18,642 nucleotides of DNA from an uncultured Adlercreutzia sp. (lineage in GTDB: Bacteria > Actinomycetota > Coriobacteriia > Coriobacteriales > Eggerthellaceae): NCBI GenBank assembly GCA_902478715.1, contig CABSMC010000049.1:1-18642 (forward strand), read 5' to 3'. Shown in pieces: positions 1-5,770 of this stretch. The notes under the pieces were generated by a model that was not told the DNA's origin, did no database searches, and saw nothing but the letters and a program-made list of their open reading frames with translations. Both the position numbers and the translations under genes were made by a program. The stretch's first letter is position 1; every line of letters starts with the position of its first letter.

Positions 1-35
1 CAATCAAGAACCCTTTCTCTGAGAGGAGCTTTCCC

Positions 36-758
36 ATGACCGAGAACACCAACCAAACCCCTGGCGCCACCGCCGGCTACGGCCCCGAAGGCCGCGAGCT
101 CGAGCGGGAATCTCTCGCCTATGGCGAGCCCGCTCGCACCCCTGGCGACGTTGAGACCGCCGCTGCGGGCGATGCGAGCGAGATGCTCGGCGAGGTGCTG
201 CAATCCCAGGAGCTGAACCCCGACGAGCCCGCCGTCACTAACGAGCCTGCCGTTATGCCGCAGGCCGCGCCCTCCGTCGCCGCGGCACCGGTTCAGCCGC
301 AGCAGCCGACCGCCGCGACCCATCAAGCCGCCTACCAGGCAACCTACGGCGCGCCCCAGCAGGTAGCAGCGGCACCCCAGGCTCCCACTGCGGCCGCGGC
401 GCCCGGCACCGTCTCCACGGCCTCGCCCCACGCCGCGGCAGCCGCAACTGCGGCCGCCGTCCAGAAGACGCGCAAGACCATCGACCCCGAGCAAGTTTTC
501 CGCATCTGCGGCATGATCGTCGGCGCCGTCATCATCGTCTTCGGCCTGTGCATGCTCGCCTACTACACGCCCGACGACGTCAGCTCCCTGTTCGACACCT
601 ACCAGATGAACGGCTCCGCCGGCTTCGCAAGCGCCGGCGCCACCTCGGCCCAAGTGCTGAAGGCCGGCTTCTCGATGCTGCTCATCGGCTTCGGCGCCAC
701 CGACATCTGCGCCTTCGGTGCCAAGTACATGAAGGCTAAGAAGCGCGAGCAAAAGTAA
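36..758 (+). CDS. Hypothetical membrane protein with disordered Ala/Pro/Gln-rich N-terminus
   Basis: 240 aa. No family was recognised. The ATG follows GAGGAG with a 7-nt gap, a good ribosome binding site. Residues 1-150 are low-complexity, rich in Ala, Pro, Gln, Thr and Glu, and are probably disordered and cytoplasmic. After a basic patch (KTRKT) comes a first hydrophobic segment at about residues 157-177 (starting ICGMIVGAV) and a second at about 208-229. The short loop between them is Gly/Ala/Ser-rich, and the C-terminus is a basic tail (KAKKREQK). The topology fits a helical hairpin with both ends in the cytoplasm. The compositional bias of the N-terminus could mislead similarity searches. 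No terminator is obvious immediately after the stop codon. Function is unknown; the coding call itself is firm. Confidence 0.8.
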   Translation: MTENTNQTPGATAGYGPEGRELERESLAYGEPARTPGDVETAAAGDASEMLGEVLQSQELNPDEPAVTNEPAVMPQAAPSVAAAPVQPQQPTAATHQAAYQATYGAPQQVAAAPQAPTAAAAPGTVSTASPHAAAAATAAAVQKTRKTIDPEQVFRICGMIVGAVIIVFGLCMLAYYTPDDVSSLFDTYQMNGSAGFASAGATSAQVLKAGFSMLLIGFGATDICAFGAKYMKAKKREQK

Positions 759-775
759 CAGTTTTCGGTGACGTT

Positions 776-803
776 TTGCATTTTCTGTGAGGGTTGCTAT
801 AAT
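776..803 (+). promoter_or_regulatory. Strong extended -10 promoter with no gene downstream
   Basis: A perfect TATAAT at 798-803 is preceded by TGC, giving an extended -10. A TTGCAT element at 776-781 lies 16 bp upstream as a partial -35. Transcription would start near 810 and run into two hairpins and then a repeat cluster, with no plausible coding region on this strand before the convergent transporter gene. It would therefore make a short non-coding transcript, or it is a relic of a lost gene. Confidence 0.55.
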
Positions 804-809
804 GGTCAC

Positions 810-880
810 CGATTTACGCCGAAGCCCACAAGCTTCGAACGATGAGGGCTCTGTTTTTGGAGGGGACAGGGCCCTTTGTC
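810..880 (+). ncRNA. Candidate short structured RNA or orphan leader
   Basis: Directly downstream of the promoter at 776-803 are two hairpins. The first is GAAGC at 821-825 pairing with GCTTC at 832-836. The second is AGGGCTCTG at 845-853 pairing with CAGGGCCCT at 867-875, with one wobble pair and a 13-nt loop. Only three T residues follow the second stem, so termination would be weak. The start (CCGAAGCCCAC...) faintly resembles ribosomal protein L10 leader RNAs, but no rplJ lies downstream; this is an impression, not a match. Confidence 0.3.
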
Positions 881-959
881 ATGTCTGGGGACGCTAAGAC
901 AGATTTCGGGTTATAGGACAAAAAGTGTGCCCGCTCCCACTGCTCACTGCCTGTATTTC

Positions 960-1150
960 GGAAATAGATGCGAGTTTCGCGCAACTGAGATTAGGAATCA
1001 GGAAATAGATGCGAGTTTCGAGCGCAGTTTTTGGCAATTTGGCTCAAAATGGAGTCGTCTGGCGCGCGAAACTCCCAACTATTTCCGGAACGCGCGCGAA
1101 ACTCCCAACTATTTCCGGAACGCGCGCGAAACTCTCATCTAATTCCCAAA
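960..1150. repeat. Intergenic repeat cluster, two copies in one orientation and three inverted
   Basis: Copies with core GAGTTTCGCGC lie at 960-982 and 1001-1025 and begin GGAAATAGATGC. Three copies in the opposite orientation run head to tail with a 30-bp period at 1061-1090, 1091-1120 and 1121-1150, with core GCGCGAAACT. The first two are nearly identical and read CCCAACTATTTCC. The third is diverged (CTCATCTAATTCC) and is a closer reverse complement of the two left copies than its neighbours are. The cluster could fold into large alternative hairpins. It occupies the gene-free stretch between the end of the first gene and the transporter terminator. No mobile-element gene is attached. Confidence 0.75.
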
Positions 1151-1189
1151 TCGCTTCTCGTTGTCATCCGTCGCGCCCCGCCTGCAGAA

Positions 1190-1217
1190 AAAAGCCCCTC
1201 CAGCAGAGAGGGGCTCC
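1190..1217 (-). terminator. Rho-independent terminator of the YfcC-type transporter
   Basis: Read on the minus strand, the 8-bp perfect stem AGCCCCTC / GAGGGGCT (1208-1215 and 1193-1200) has a 7-nt loop and is followed by a T-run. Upstream on the same transcript, the 16-bp unit GAGGGGCTCCGGTAAA (plus-strand reading) is repeated at 1208-1223 and 1224-1239, and its first 8 bp recur at 1240-1247, so the distal stem arm can pair with any of three proximal arms. Confidence 0.8.
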
Positions 1218-1273
1218 GGTAAAGAGGGGCTCCGGTAAAGAGGGGCTCTGGCAGAGAAGGCTCGCCGAAGTCA

Positions 1274-2863
1274 CTACACCGCGAATACCACCGAGCAGAT
1301 GCTCAGGAGGATGGCGCCGAACACGAGCGTGAACACCATCATGGGCCACACGAACTTGAACCAGTGGGACATCTTCATGTCCAGCATCTGCAGCGTGGCC
1401 ATCACGAGGCCCGTGGGCGCGATGTAGAGCATGGCGTACTGGCCGAACTGGTAGGCGGCCACGATGATCCAGCGCGGGATACCCACGGTGTCGGCCAGAG
1501 GCGCGAAGATGGGCATGGCCAGCACGGCCAGGCCGCTGGAGGAGGGCACCACGAAGCCGAGCACGAAGAAGATGAGCAGCAGGCAGATCACGAACAAAGG
1601 GCCGCTCATGCCGGCCACGAGGTTCGAGGCGGCGTTCAGCATGGTGTCGCTGATCATGCCCTCGGTGAGCACGTGGTTCACGCCGCGGGCCAGGCCGATG
1701 ATGAGGGCCACGGGCACCAGGCTGGAGGCGCCGGATCCGAAGGCATCCACCATCTTCGACTCGCCCACGCCGTCCTTGCCCGTACCACCGATGAACATCA
1801 CGAGAATGGCCAGGGTCACGAACTCGGCGGCCATCTGCGGGAACCACCAGCCGAGGTTCATGACGCCGATGATCATGAGCACGAAGGCGGCCACGAAGAT
1901 GACGAGCACGATCTTCTTGCGCAGGGTGAACTCGTGGGCCGCGGCGGTGTTGTCGTTAAGCTCCCACTGGGCGTTGAACTTGTCGCGGTCCTCGTAGGAG
2001 TAGCTGAACTTCGGATCGGCCTGCACCTTCTTGGCGTACCAGTGCAGGTACAGCAGAAACACGATGGCGCCCACCACCAGCGCGAAGGCGCGCACGGCGA
2101 TGCCCTCGGTGAACACGGTGCCCGCGGCGTTCGAGGCGATGACGGCCGAGAAGGGGTTCACCGTGGAGAAGGTGGTGCCGATGGAGCCGGCCATGAAGAT
2201 GGCGCCCACGACCACGATGGAGTCGTAGCCGAGCGCGATGAATATCGGCGCGAGAATCGGGTAGAAGGCCACGGCCTCCTCCTCCAGGCCGCACATGGTG
2301 CCGCCGAAGATCATGAACACCGACACGCCGAACACGAGCAAAAACTCGCGGCCCTTGGTCTTCTTCGTGAGGGCCGCAAGCCCCGATTCGAAGGCGCCGG
2401 TCACCTTCACTACGCCGATAAGGCCGCCCAAGCACAGGATGAACACCATGACGTCGATGCCGTCGATGACGCCCCATACCATGGAGTACGGAATGTCGGC
2501 GATGGACACCGGGTGCGGGTCGAGCCCCTCGTAGGTGCCGGGAATGGACACGGCCTTGGTGATGGCGCCGCTCGTGAACTGGTCGATGTCGATCTTCACG
2601 CCGAGGTCGTCCAGCGTCTGCTGCGTGGCGTCCAGCTGCGAGGTCTCGCCGGTGGGGGTGGTCATCTCAAGCTTGCCGCTGTCGGCGTCGTAGAGCAGCT
2701 TGGAGTACTGGCCCGCCGGCACGAACCACGTGCAGATGACGGCGATAATGGTCACGATGAACAGGATGGTGAACGCCGAGGGGAAGGAGAACTTGCGTTT
2801 CTTCTTCTCCTTTCCCGGCTCCTCGGTTGGGATGGGGCGGGCCTCCATGGTTGTCTCAGCCAT
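1274..2863 (-). CDS. YfcC-family (DcuC/ArsB-like) carrier, inner membrane
   Basis: 529 aa. The ATG is preceded by AGGAG at 7 nt. A basic cytoplasmic N-terminus (KEKKKRKF, residues 18-25) leads into the first membrane helix (about 30-50) ending WFVPAG, a landmark of the YfcC family (C4-dicarboxylate anaerobic carrier-like, ion-transporter superfamily). About ten or more further hydrophobic segments follow. Two family-typical re-entrant regions are visible: GGTMCGLEEEAVAFYPI at 187-203 and VVPSSSGLAVLAMPIFAPL at 438-456, consistent with the inverted-repeat architecture of this superfamily. Substrates of YfcC members are poorly defined; basic amino acids, peptides and dicarboxylates have been suggested, so no substrate is assigned. 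The gene is monocistronic, has its own terminator, and is divergent from a membrane LuxR regulator that is the obvious candidate controller. Confidence 0.88.
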   Translation of the reverse strand: MAETTMEARPIPTEEPGKEKKKRKFSFPSAFTILFIVTIIAVICTWFVPAGQYSKLLYDADSGKLEMTTPTGETSQLDATQQTLDDLGVKIDIDQFTSGAITKAVSIPGTYEGLDPHPVSIADIPYSMVWGVIDGIDVMVFILCLGGLIGVVKVTGAFESGLAALTKKTKGREFLLVFGVSVFMIFGGTMCGLEEEAVAFYPILAPIFIALGYDSIVVVGAIFMAGSIGTTFSTVNPFSAVIASNAAGTVFTEGIAVRAFALVVGAIVFLLYLHWYAKKVQADPKFSYSYEDRDKFNAQWELNDNTAAAHEFTLRKKIVLVIFVAAFVLMIIGVMNLGWWFPQMAAEFVTLAILVMFIGGTGKDGVGESKMVDAFGSGASSLVPVALIIGLARGVNHVLTEGMISDTMLNAASNLVAGMSGPLFVICLLLIFFVLGFVVPSSSGLAVLAMPIFAPLADTVGIPRWIIVAAYQFGQYAMLYIAPTGLVMATLQMLDMKMSHWFKFVWPMMVFTLVFGAILLSICSVVFAV

Positions 2864-2901
2864 GATGATCTCCTATCTGAATCGGGGCGGAGTGCCGAAC
2901 G

Positions 2902-2989
2902 CCTCCCCGCGGACCCTCGTCGCCCGGTCCGGCAGACGGGCAGCCGGCCGGGCGGCCCGTCGAAGCGCGGCCCGAGGGCCCGCGGGAGG
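2902..2989 (-). promoter_or_regulatory. Strong nested inverted repeat in the 5' leader region of the transporter
   Basis: The left arm 2902-2919 (CCTCCCCGCGGACCCTCG) and right arm 2973-2989 (CGAGGGCCCGCGGGAGG) are near-perfect reverse complements, with one bulge and one mismatch. Nested inside is GACGGGC at 2935-2941 pairing with GCCCGTC at 2955-2961 around a CCGGCCGG palindrome. The element ends about 40 nt upstream of the transporter start, so it would form a stable RNA structure in its leader if the promoter lies further out. The rest of the 2864-3261 gap shows only weak promoter-like sites. Confidence 0.45.
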
Positions 2990-3067
2990 AAGTACTGGAG
3001 CGAGTGTAGGGTCGCCGGGGCTCGCCTGCCTAGGCATAAGGCGGGGATGGCCGCTGCCCGCGCCGGG

Positions 3068-3073
3068 TATAAT
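3068..3073 (+). promoter_or_regulatory. Possible -10 for the LuxR regulator gene
   Basis: A perfect TATAAT stands out in very GC-rich DNA, but there is no recognisable -35 at 16-18 bp and no TG extension. The leader to the regulator start at 3262 would be about 180 nt and contains the hairpin CGTTGGC (3131-3137) / GCCAACG (3146-3152). The reverse strand here is also AT-rich (AATTATAC), so it could instead serve the divergent transporter. Confidence 0.3.
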
Positions 3074-3261
3074 TTGGTGATATTGTGGAGACGCCTTTCT
3101 AAACGGTAGCTAAACCGCAGGTGAGAAGGCCGTTGGCGGCCCGTTGCCAACGAGGGACCGTTCGTCCGCGACGGCGCCATCCGCGATTCGCTACACTGTG
3201 CTCGCTGGCTTGCCCGCGCCCCGCGCGCCCTCCGACGCCCCCCCCATCTTCGAGGAACGCC

Positions 3262-4218
3262 ATGACCCTGCTGTTCTACTACACGCTTCTCATCATGTTC
3301 TTCTACACCCTCGTGGCGGCCACAAGCCTGTCGGCCTTCTACGTGTCACGGCGGCGCACCTTCCTCTACGCCACCGTGGGCTTCGCGTTCTACTTCTTCG
3401 ACGTCTCCCTCGTCTTTAAGGACAATTTCATCACCCCCGATGCCGTGTTCGAAGCCGCCTCGTTCTACGATGTGGGACACCCTTATACCTCTATCATCAC
3501 CGGCGGCGGCGCGTTCCTCTTCCTGTGGCTGGCCGCCTGCCGCTACTGCCGGGAAGAACGCCCCGTCGTTCGCTTTGCGCCCGTGGCACTGTGGGCTGCG
3601 CTGTCGCTGGCCGCCTATCAGTTCATCGAGAACCCGCAATGGAGGGAGTTCATCTACTACAACCTGCGTGCTGTGCTGCAGCTGGTCTGCTACGGCCTGC
3701 TCGCCTGGTGGTACACGCACTCCCCCGACCCCGAGCGGCGCTCCATCATGAAGAGCCACCGCACCGCGTTCTTCTGGGCCATCGGCCTTACCTGCGGCAT
3801 CATTCTGGAGAACGTGTACGTCCAGCTGATCTTCGACCCCGGCAGCATTCCCCGCGGCATGTGGGTCCTCGCCGAGCGCAGCCCCATGGAGAACTTCCTG
3901 TTCATCTGCTACGGCCTGGCGGTTCTGCGGGGCGCGTCGGTGTCCCTGCAGCTGCGAGCCCGCGAGCTGCCTGAAGGTGACGATCCGCTGCTCGCGGAGT
4001 CCATCGACCGCCTGCTGCCTTTGTACAGCCGCACCTACGATCTCTCCAAGCGCGAGGAGGAAGTGCTGCGGCACGCGCTCATGGGGAAGGACAACCAGAA
4101 CATCGCAAGCGCGCTGACGCTTTCCGCCGGCACCGTGAAGGTGCACATGCACAACATCCTGAAGAAGACCGGCCACGCCAACCGCGCCGAGCTGGCCGCC
4201 GACTTCTGGGAGCGCTGA
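3262..4218 (+). CDS. Membrane-anchored LuxR-family transcriptional regulator
   Basis: 318 aa from the chosen ATG, which has GAGGA 5 nt upstream and opens directly into a membrane helix. An in-frame start 47 codons earlier would add a Pro/Arg-rich, non-hydrophobic stretch and lacks a binding site. About seven hydrophobic helices (roughly 2-24, 34-52, 78-93, 104-121, 133-151, 168-188, 209-223) are followed by a linker and a C-terminal GerE/LuxR helix-turn-helix at about 258-316 (LSKREEEVL, then NQNIASALTLSAGTVKVHMH, then KKTGHANRAEL). This 7-TM plus LuxR design is common and multicopy in Eggerthellaceae. The membrane part presumably senses a ligand or the membrane state; that is inference. It lies divergently next to the YfcC-type transporter, a frequent arrangement in these genomes that suggests local regulation. 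Confidence 0.88.
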   Translation: MTLLFYYTLLIMFFYTLVAATSLSAFYVSRRRTFLYATVGFAFYFFDVSLVFKDNFITPDAVFEAASFYDVGHPYTSIITGGGAFLFLWLAACRYCREERPVVRFAPVALWAALSLAAYQFIENPQWREFIYYNLRAVLQLVCYGLLAWWYTHSPDPERRSIMKSHRTAFFWAIGLTCGIILENVYVQLIFDPGSIPRGMWVLAERSPMENFLFICYGLAVLRGASVSLQLRARELPEGDDPLLAESIDRLLPLYSRTYDLSKREEEVLRHALMGKDNQNIASALTLSAGTVKVHMHNILKKTGHANRAELAADFWER

Positions 4219-4282
4219 GCAAAGGTCTTTCGCGAGGTTTTTGCTACATCTCGAGAACATGATCCCGAAGGGCCACATATTG

Positions 4283-4291
4283 TGCTAGAAT
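4283..4291 (+). promoter_or_regulatory. Extended -10 promoter of the NrdD-like small gene
   Basis: TG at 4283-4284, one spacer base, then TAGAAT at 4286-4291. No good -35 is visible. Transcription would begin near 4298 and give a leader of about 60 nt to the start at 4362. Confidence 0.45.
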
Positions 4292-4361
4292 TCCGTTTCG
4301 CTAACTAGATATAGTGAACCAGCGAGGCATTAACCGAACCGCAAACGACAAGGAGCCCACT

Positions 4362-4679
4362 ATGGAGAACAAGATGATCGACGGCGTGAAGGTGGCCGTG
4401 AACTACGCTCAGGCCAGCGACGCCCCCGTGTCCGACGACGAGATCAAGGCCTATATCAAGCGCGCCTACGACAAGTACCCCCACGGGCAGCTAGAGTCGC
4501 TGACGCTTGACGTCGATGGCGAGGACGTCGGCATCCATTACGGGCTCGCGCCGGTGAAGTTCGACCGCATCCGCCGCATCACCGGCTACCTGGTGGGCAC
4601 GCTCGACCGCTTCAACGACGCTAAGCGCGCCGAGGAGCACGACCGCGTCAAGCACGAGGTTCCCGCCTGCTGCAAGTAA
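4362..4679 (+). CDS. Stand-alone NrdD C-terminal-like (glycyl-radical-loop) small protein
   Basis: 105 aa. The ATG has AAGGAG 6 nt upstream; an in-frame ATG 16 codons earlier lacks a binding site and is rejected. The C-terminal part, DRIRRITGYL at about 68-77 followed by LDRFNDAKRAEEHDRVKH (81-98), closely resembles the extreme C-terminus of class III anaerobic ribonucleotide reductase (NrdD), where the Gly of the RxxGY motif carries the radical; here it would be Gly75. The catalytic barrel and the CxxC zinc site of NrdD are absent; the only cysteines are Cys103-Cys104 near the end. The first ~65 residues look like a small alpha/beta domain of unknown kind. It may be a stand-alone NRDD-domain protein of unknown role, or by analogy with GrcA/YfiD a spare radical-domain part. 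Family resemblance is fairly sure; function is not. It stands alone between its own promoter and terminator. Confidence 0.7.
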   Translation: MENKMIDGVKVAVNYAQASDAPVSDDEIKAYIKRAYDKYPHGQLESLTLDVDGEDVGIHYGLAPVKFDRIRRITGYLVGTLDRFNDAKRAEEHDRVKHEVPACCK

Positions 4680-4700
4680 CCTGGCTTTTTCAACCCATAA

Positions 4701-4745
4701 AGAAAGGCCGTTGCGAGATGCTTTTCGCAACGGCCTTTCTTTTTT
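4701..4745 (+). terminator. Strong rho-independent terminator, possibly bidirectional
   Basis: A perfect 16-bp stem, AGAAAGGCCGTTGCGA at 4701-4716 with TCGCAACGGCCTTTCT at 4725-4740, with an 8-nt loop and a following T-run to 4745. It ends the small NrdD-like gene. Read on the other strand the stem ends in CTTTCTTTATG, so it probably also stops transcripts leaving recR. Confidence 0.92.
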
Positions 4746-4759
4746 CGCAGTCTGAGAGC

Positions 4760-5356
4760 CTACAGCGGCAAGCGGCCCTCCAGGGCACGGCCCAAGGTGA
4801 CCTCGTCGGCGAATTCCAAGTCACCACCGACGGGAAGCCCGCTGGCCGGACGCGTCACCTTCACGCCCAAGGGCTTGATGAGCCGCGCAAGATAGGCGGC
4901 CGTGGTCTCCCCTTCGATGTTGGGGTTCATGGCGAGCACCACCTCGGTCACGTCCTCGCGACCAAGACGCGCCATCAGCTCGGCAATGCGCAAGTCGCCG
5001 GGGCCGACGCCCTCCATGGGTGCCAGCACGCCGCCGAGCACATGGTAGACGCCGTTGAACACGGCCGTGCGCTCGATGGGCGGAATGTCGCGAGGCTCGC
5101 TCACCACGCAGATGACCGCGCCGTCGCGCTTGGAGCTGGCGCAGATCTCGCACAAATCGCCTTCAGCGTAGTTGAAGCAACGGGCGCAGAAGTGCACGCC
5201 CGCCTTCACCTCGCGGATGGCATCGGCCAGACGCAGCGCCTCGGCGGCGTCGGTGTTCAGGATCCAGTAGGCCATGCGCTGGGCCGACTTCGGCCCCACG
5301 CCGGGCAGGCGCTCCAGCTCGTCGAGGAGCTTTTGGATGGAAGGTGCCGCTTGCAC
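4760..5356 (-). CDS. recR: Recombination mediator protein RecR
   Basis: 198 aa, the usual length. RecR works with RecO (and RecF) to load RecA at single-stranded gaps during recombinational repair. The N-terminal helix-hairpin-helix LPGVGPKSAQRMAYW (17-31) is followed by the zinc finger C57-x2-C60 and C69-x2-C72, then a Toprim domain (VICVVSEPRD, 81-90) and the C-terminal Walker-like region (VKVTRPASGLPVGGDLEF). The start codon is GTG; AAGG lies about 7 nt upstream. It is 30 bp downstream of ybaB on the same strand, the classical dnaX-ybaB-recR order, and is probably co-transcribed with it. Confidence 0.96.
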   Translation of the reverse strand: MQAAPSIQKLLDELERLPGVGPKSAQRMAYWILNTDAAEALRLADAIREVKAGVHFCARCFNYAEGDLCEICASSKRDGAVICVVSEPRDIPPIERTAVFNGVYHVLGGVLAPMEGVGPGDLRIAELMARLGREDVTEVVLAMNPNIEGETTAAYLARLIKPLGVKVTRPASGLPVGGDLEFADEVTLGRALEGRLPL

Positions 5357-5386
5357 GAATATCGCCTTGAGGTGGAGACGACCCGG

Positions 5387-5695
5387 CTACATCAGGCCGG
5401 GGATCTTCATGCCGCCCATGACGGCGTTCATGCGAGCGTTGGCCGCCTCGCTGGCGGCGCGCAGCGCCTCGTTCACGGCGGCGACGACCATGTCCTGCAG
5501 CAGCTCCACGTCCTCGGGATCCACGGCAGCGGGGTCGATGGTGATGTCGGTGATGGCCATCTCGCCGGTGGCCGTGGCCTTCACCATGCCGCCGCCAGCC
5601 GAGGCCTCGAAGGTCATGGCAGCAATCTCCTGCTGAGCCGCGGCAGCATCGCGCTGCATCTTCTGAGCCTGCTTCATCATTTTCTTCATGTCCAT
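5387..5695 (-). CDS. ybaB: YbaB/EbfC-family nucleoid-associated protein
   Basis: 102 aa, normal for the family. A Met/Lys/Gln-rich N-terminal helix (MKKMMKQAQKMQRD) leads to the beta-rich core with the family-typical GGGMVKATATGEM (residues 34-46) and ITIDP (51-55), then a C-terminal helix ending in a Gly/Met-rich tail. Members are small dimeric DNA-binding proteins of the nucleoid. AAAGGAG lies 8 nt before the first ATG; a second ATG two codons later is possible. The 75-bp gap to dnaX contains TAGAAT on the minus strand (5744-5749), a weak possible internal promoter, and a short tandem GGCGAGAT repeat. Confidence 0.94.
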   Translation of the reverse strand: MDMKKMMKQAQKMQRDAAAAQQEIAAMTFEASAGGGMVKATATGEMAITDITIDPAAVDPEDVELLQDMVVAAVNEALRAASEAANARMNAVMGGMKIPGLM

Positions 5696-5770
5696 GAAAG
5701 GGTCTCCTTTGCTGATTTGCGGGTCGCGCCCGACTGCTAACGTATTCTAGGGCATCTCGCCTTATCTCGC

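Noticed and set aside
960..1150. CRISPR array
   Set aside because: Units face both ways, are directly abutting with no unique spacers, and no cas gene is present.
876..1332. Small open frames through the repeat cluster
   Set aside because: They are made of the repeats themselves, overlap in several frames, and lack ribosome sites.
1364..3109. Long His/Gly-rich open frame on the plus strand
   Set aside because: Antisense to the YfcC-type transporter; composition is typical of a high-GC shadow frame, with no domain and no ribosome site.
3121..3261. N-terminal extension of the LuxR regulator
   Set aside because: Adds 47 Pro/Arg/Cys-rich residues before the first membrane helix, no ribosome site; the ATG at 3262 has GAGGA at good spacing.
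4314..4361. Earlier ATG for the NrdD-like protein
   Set aside because: No ribosome site, and the AAGGAG for the ATG at 4362 would lie inside it.
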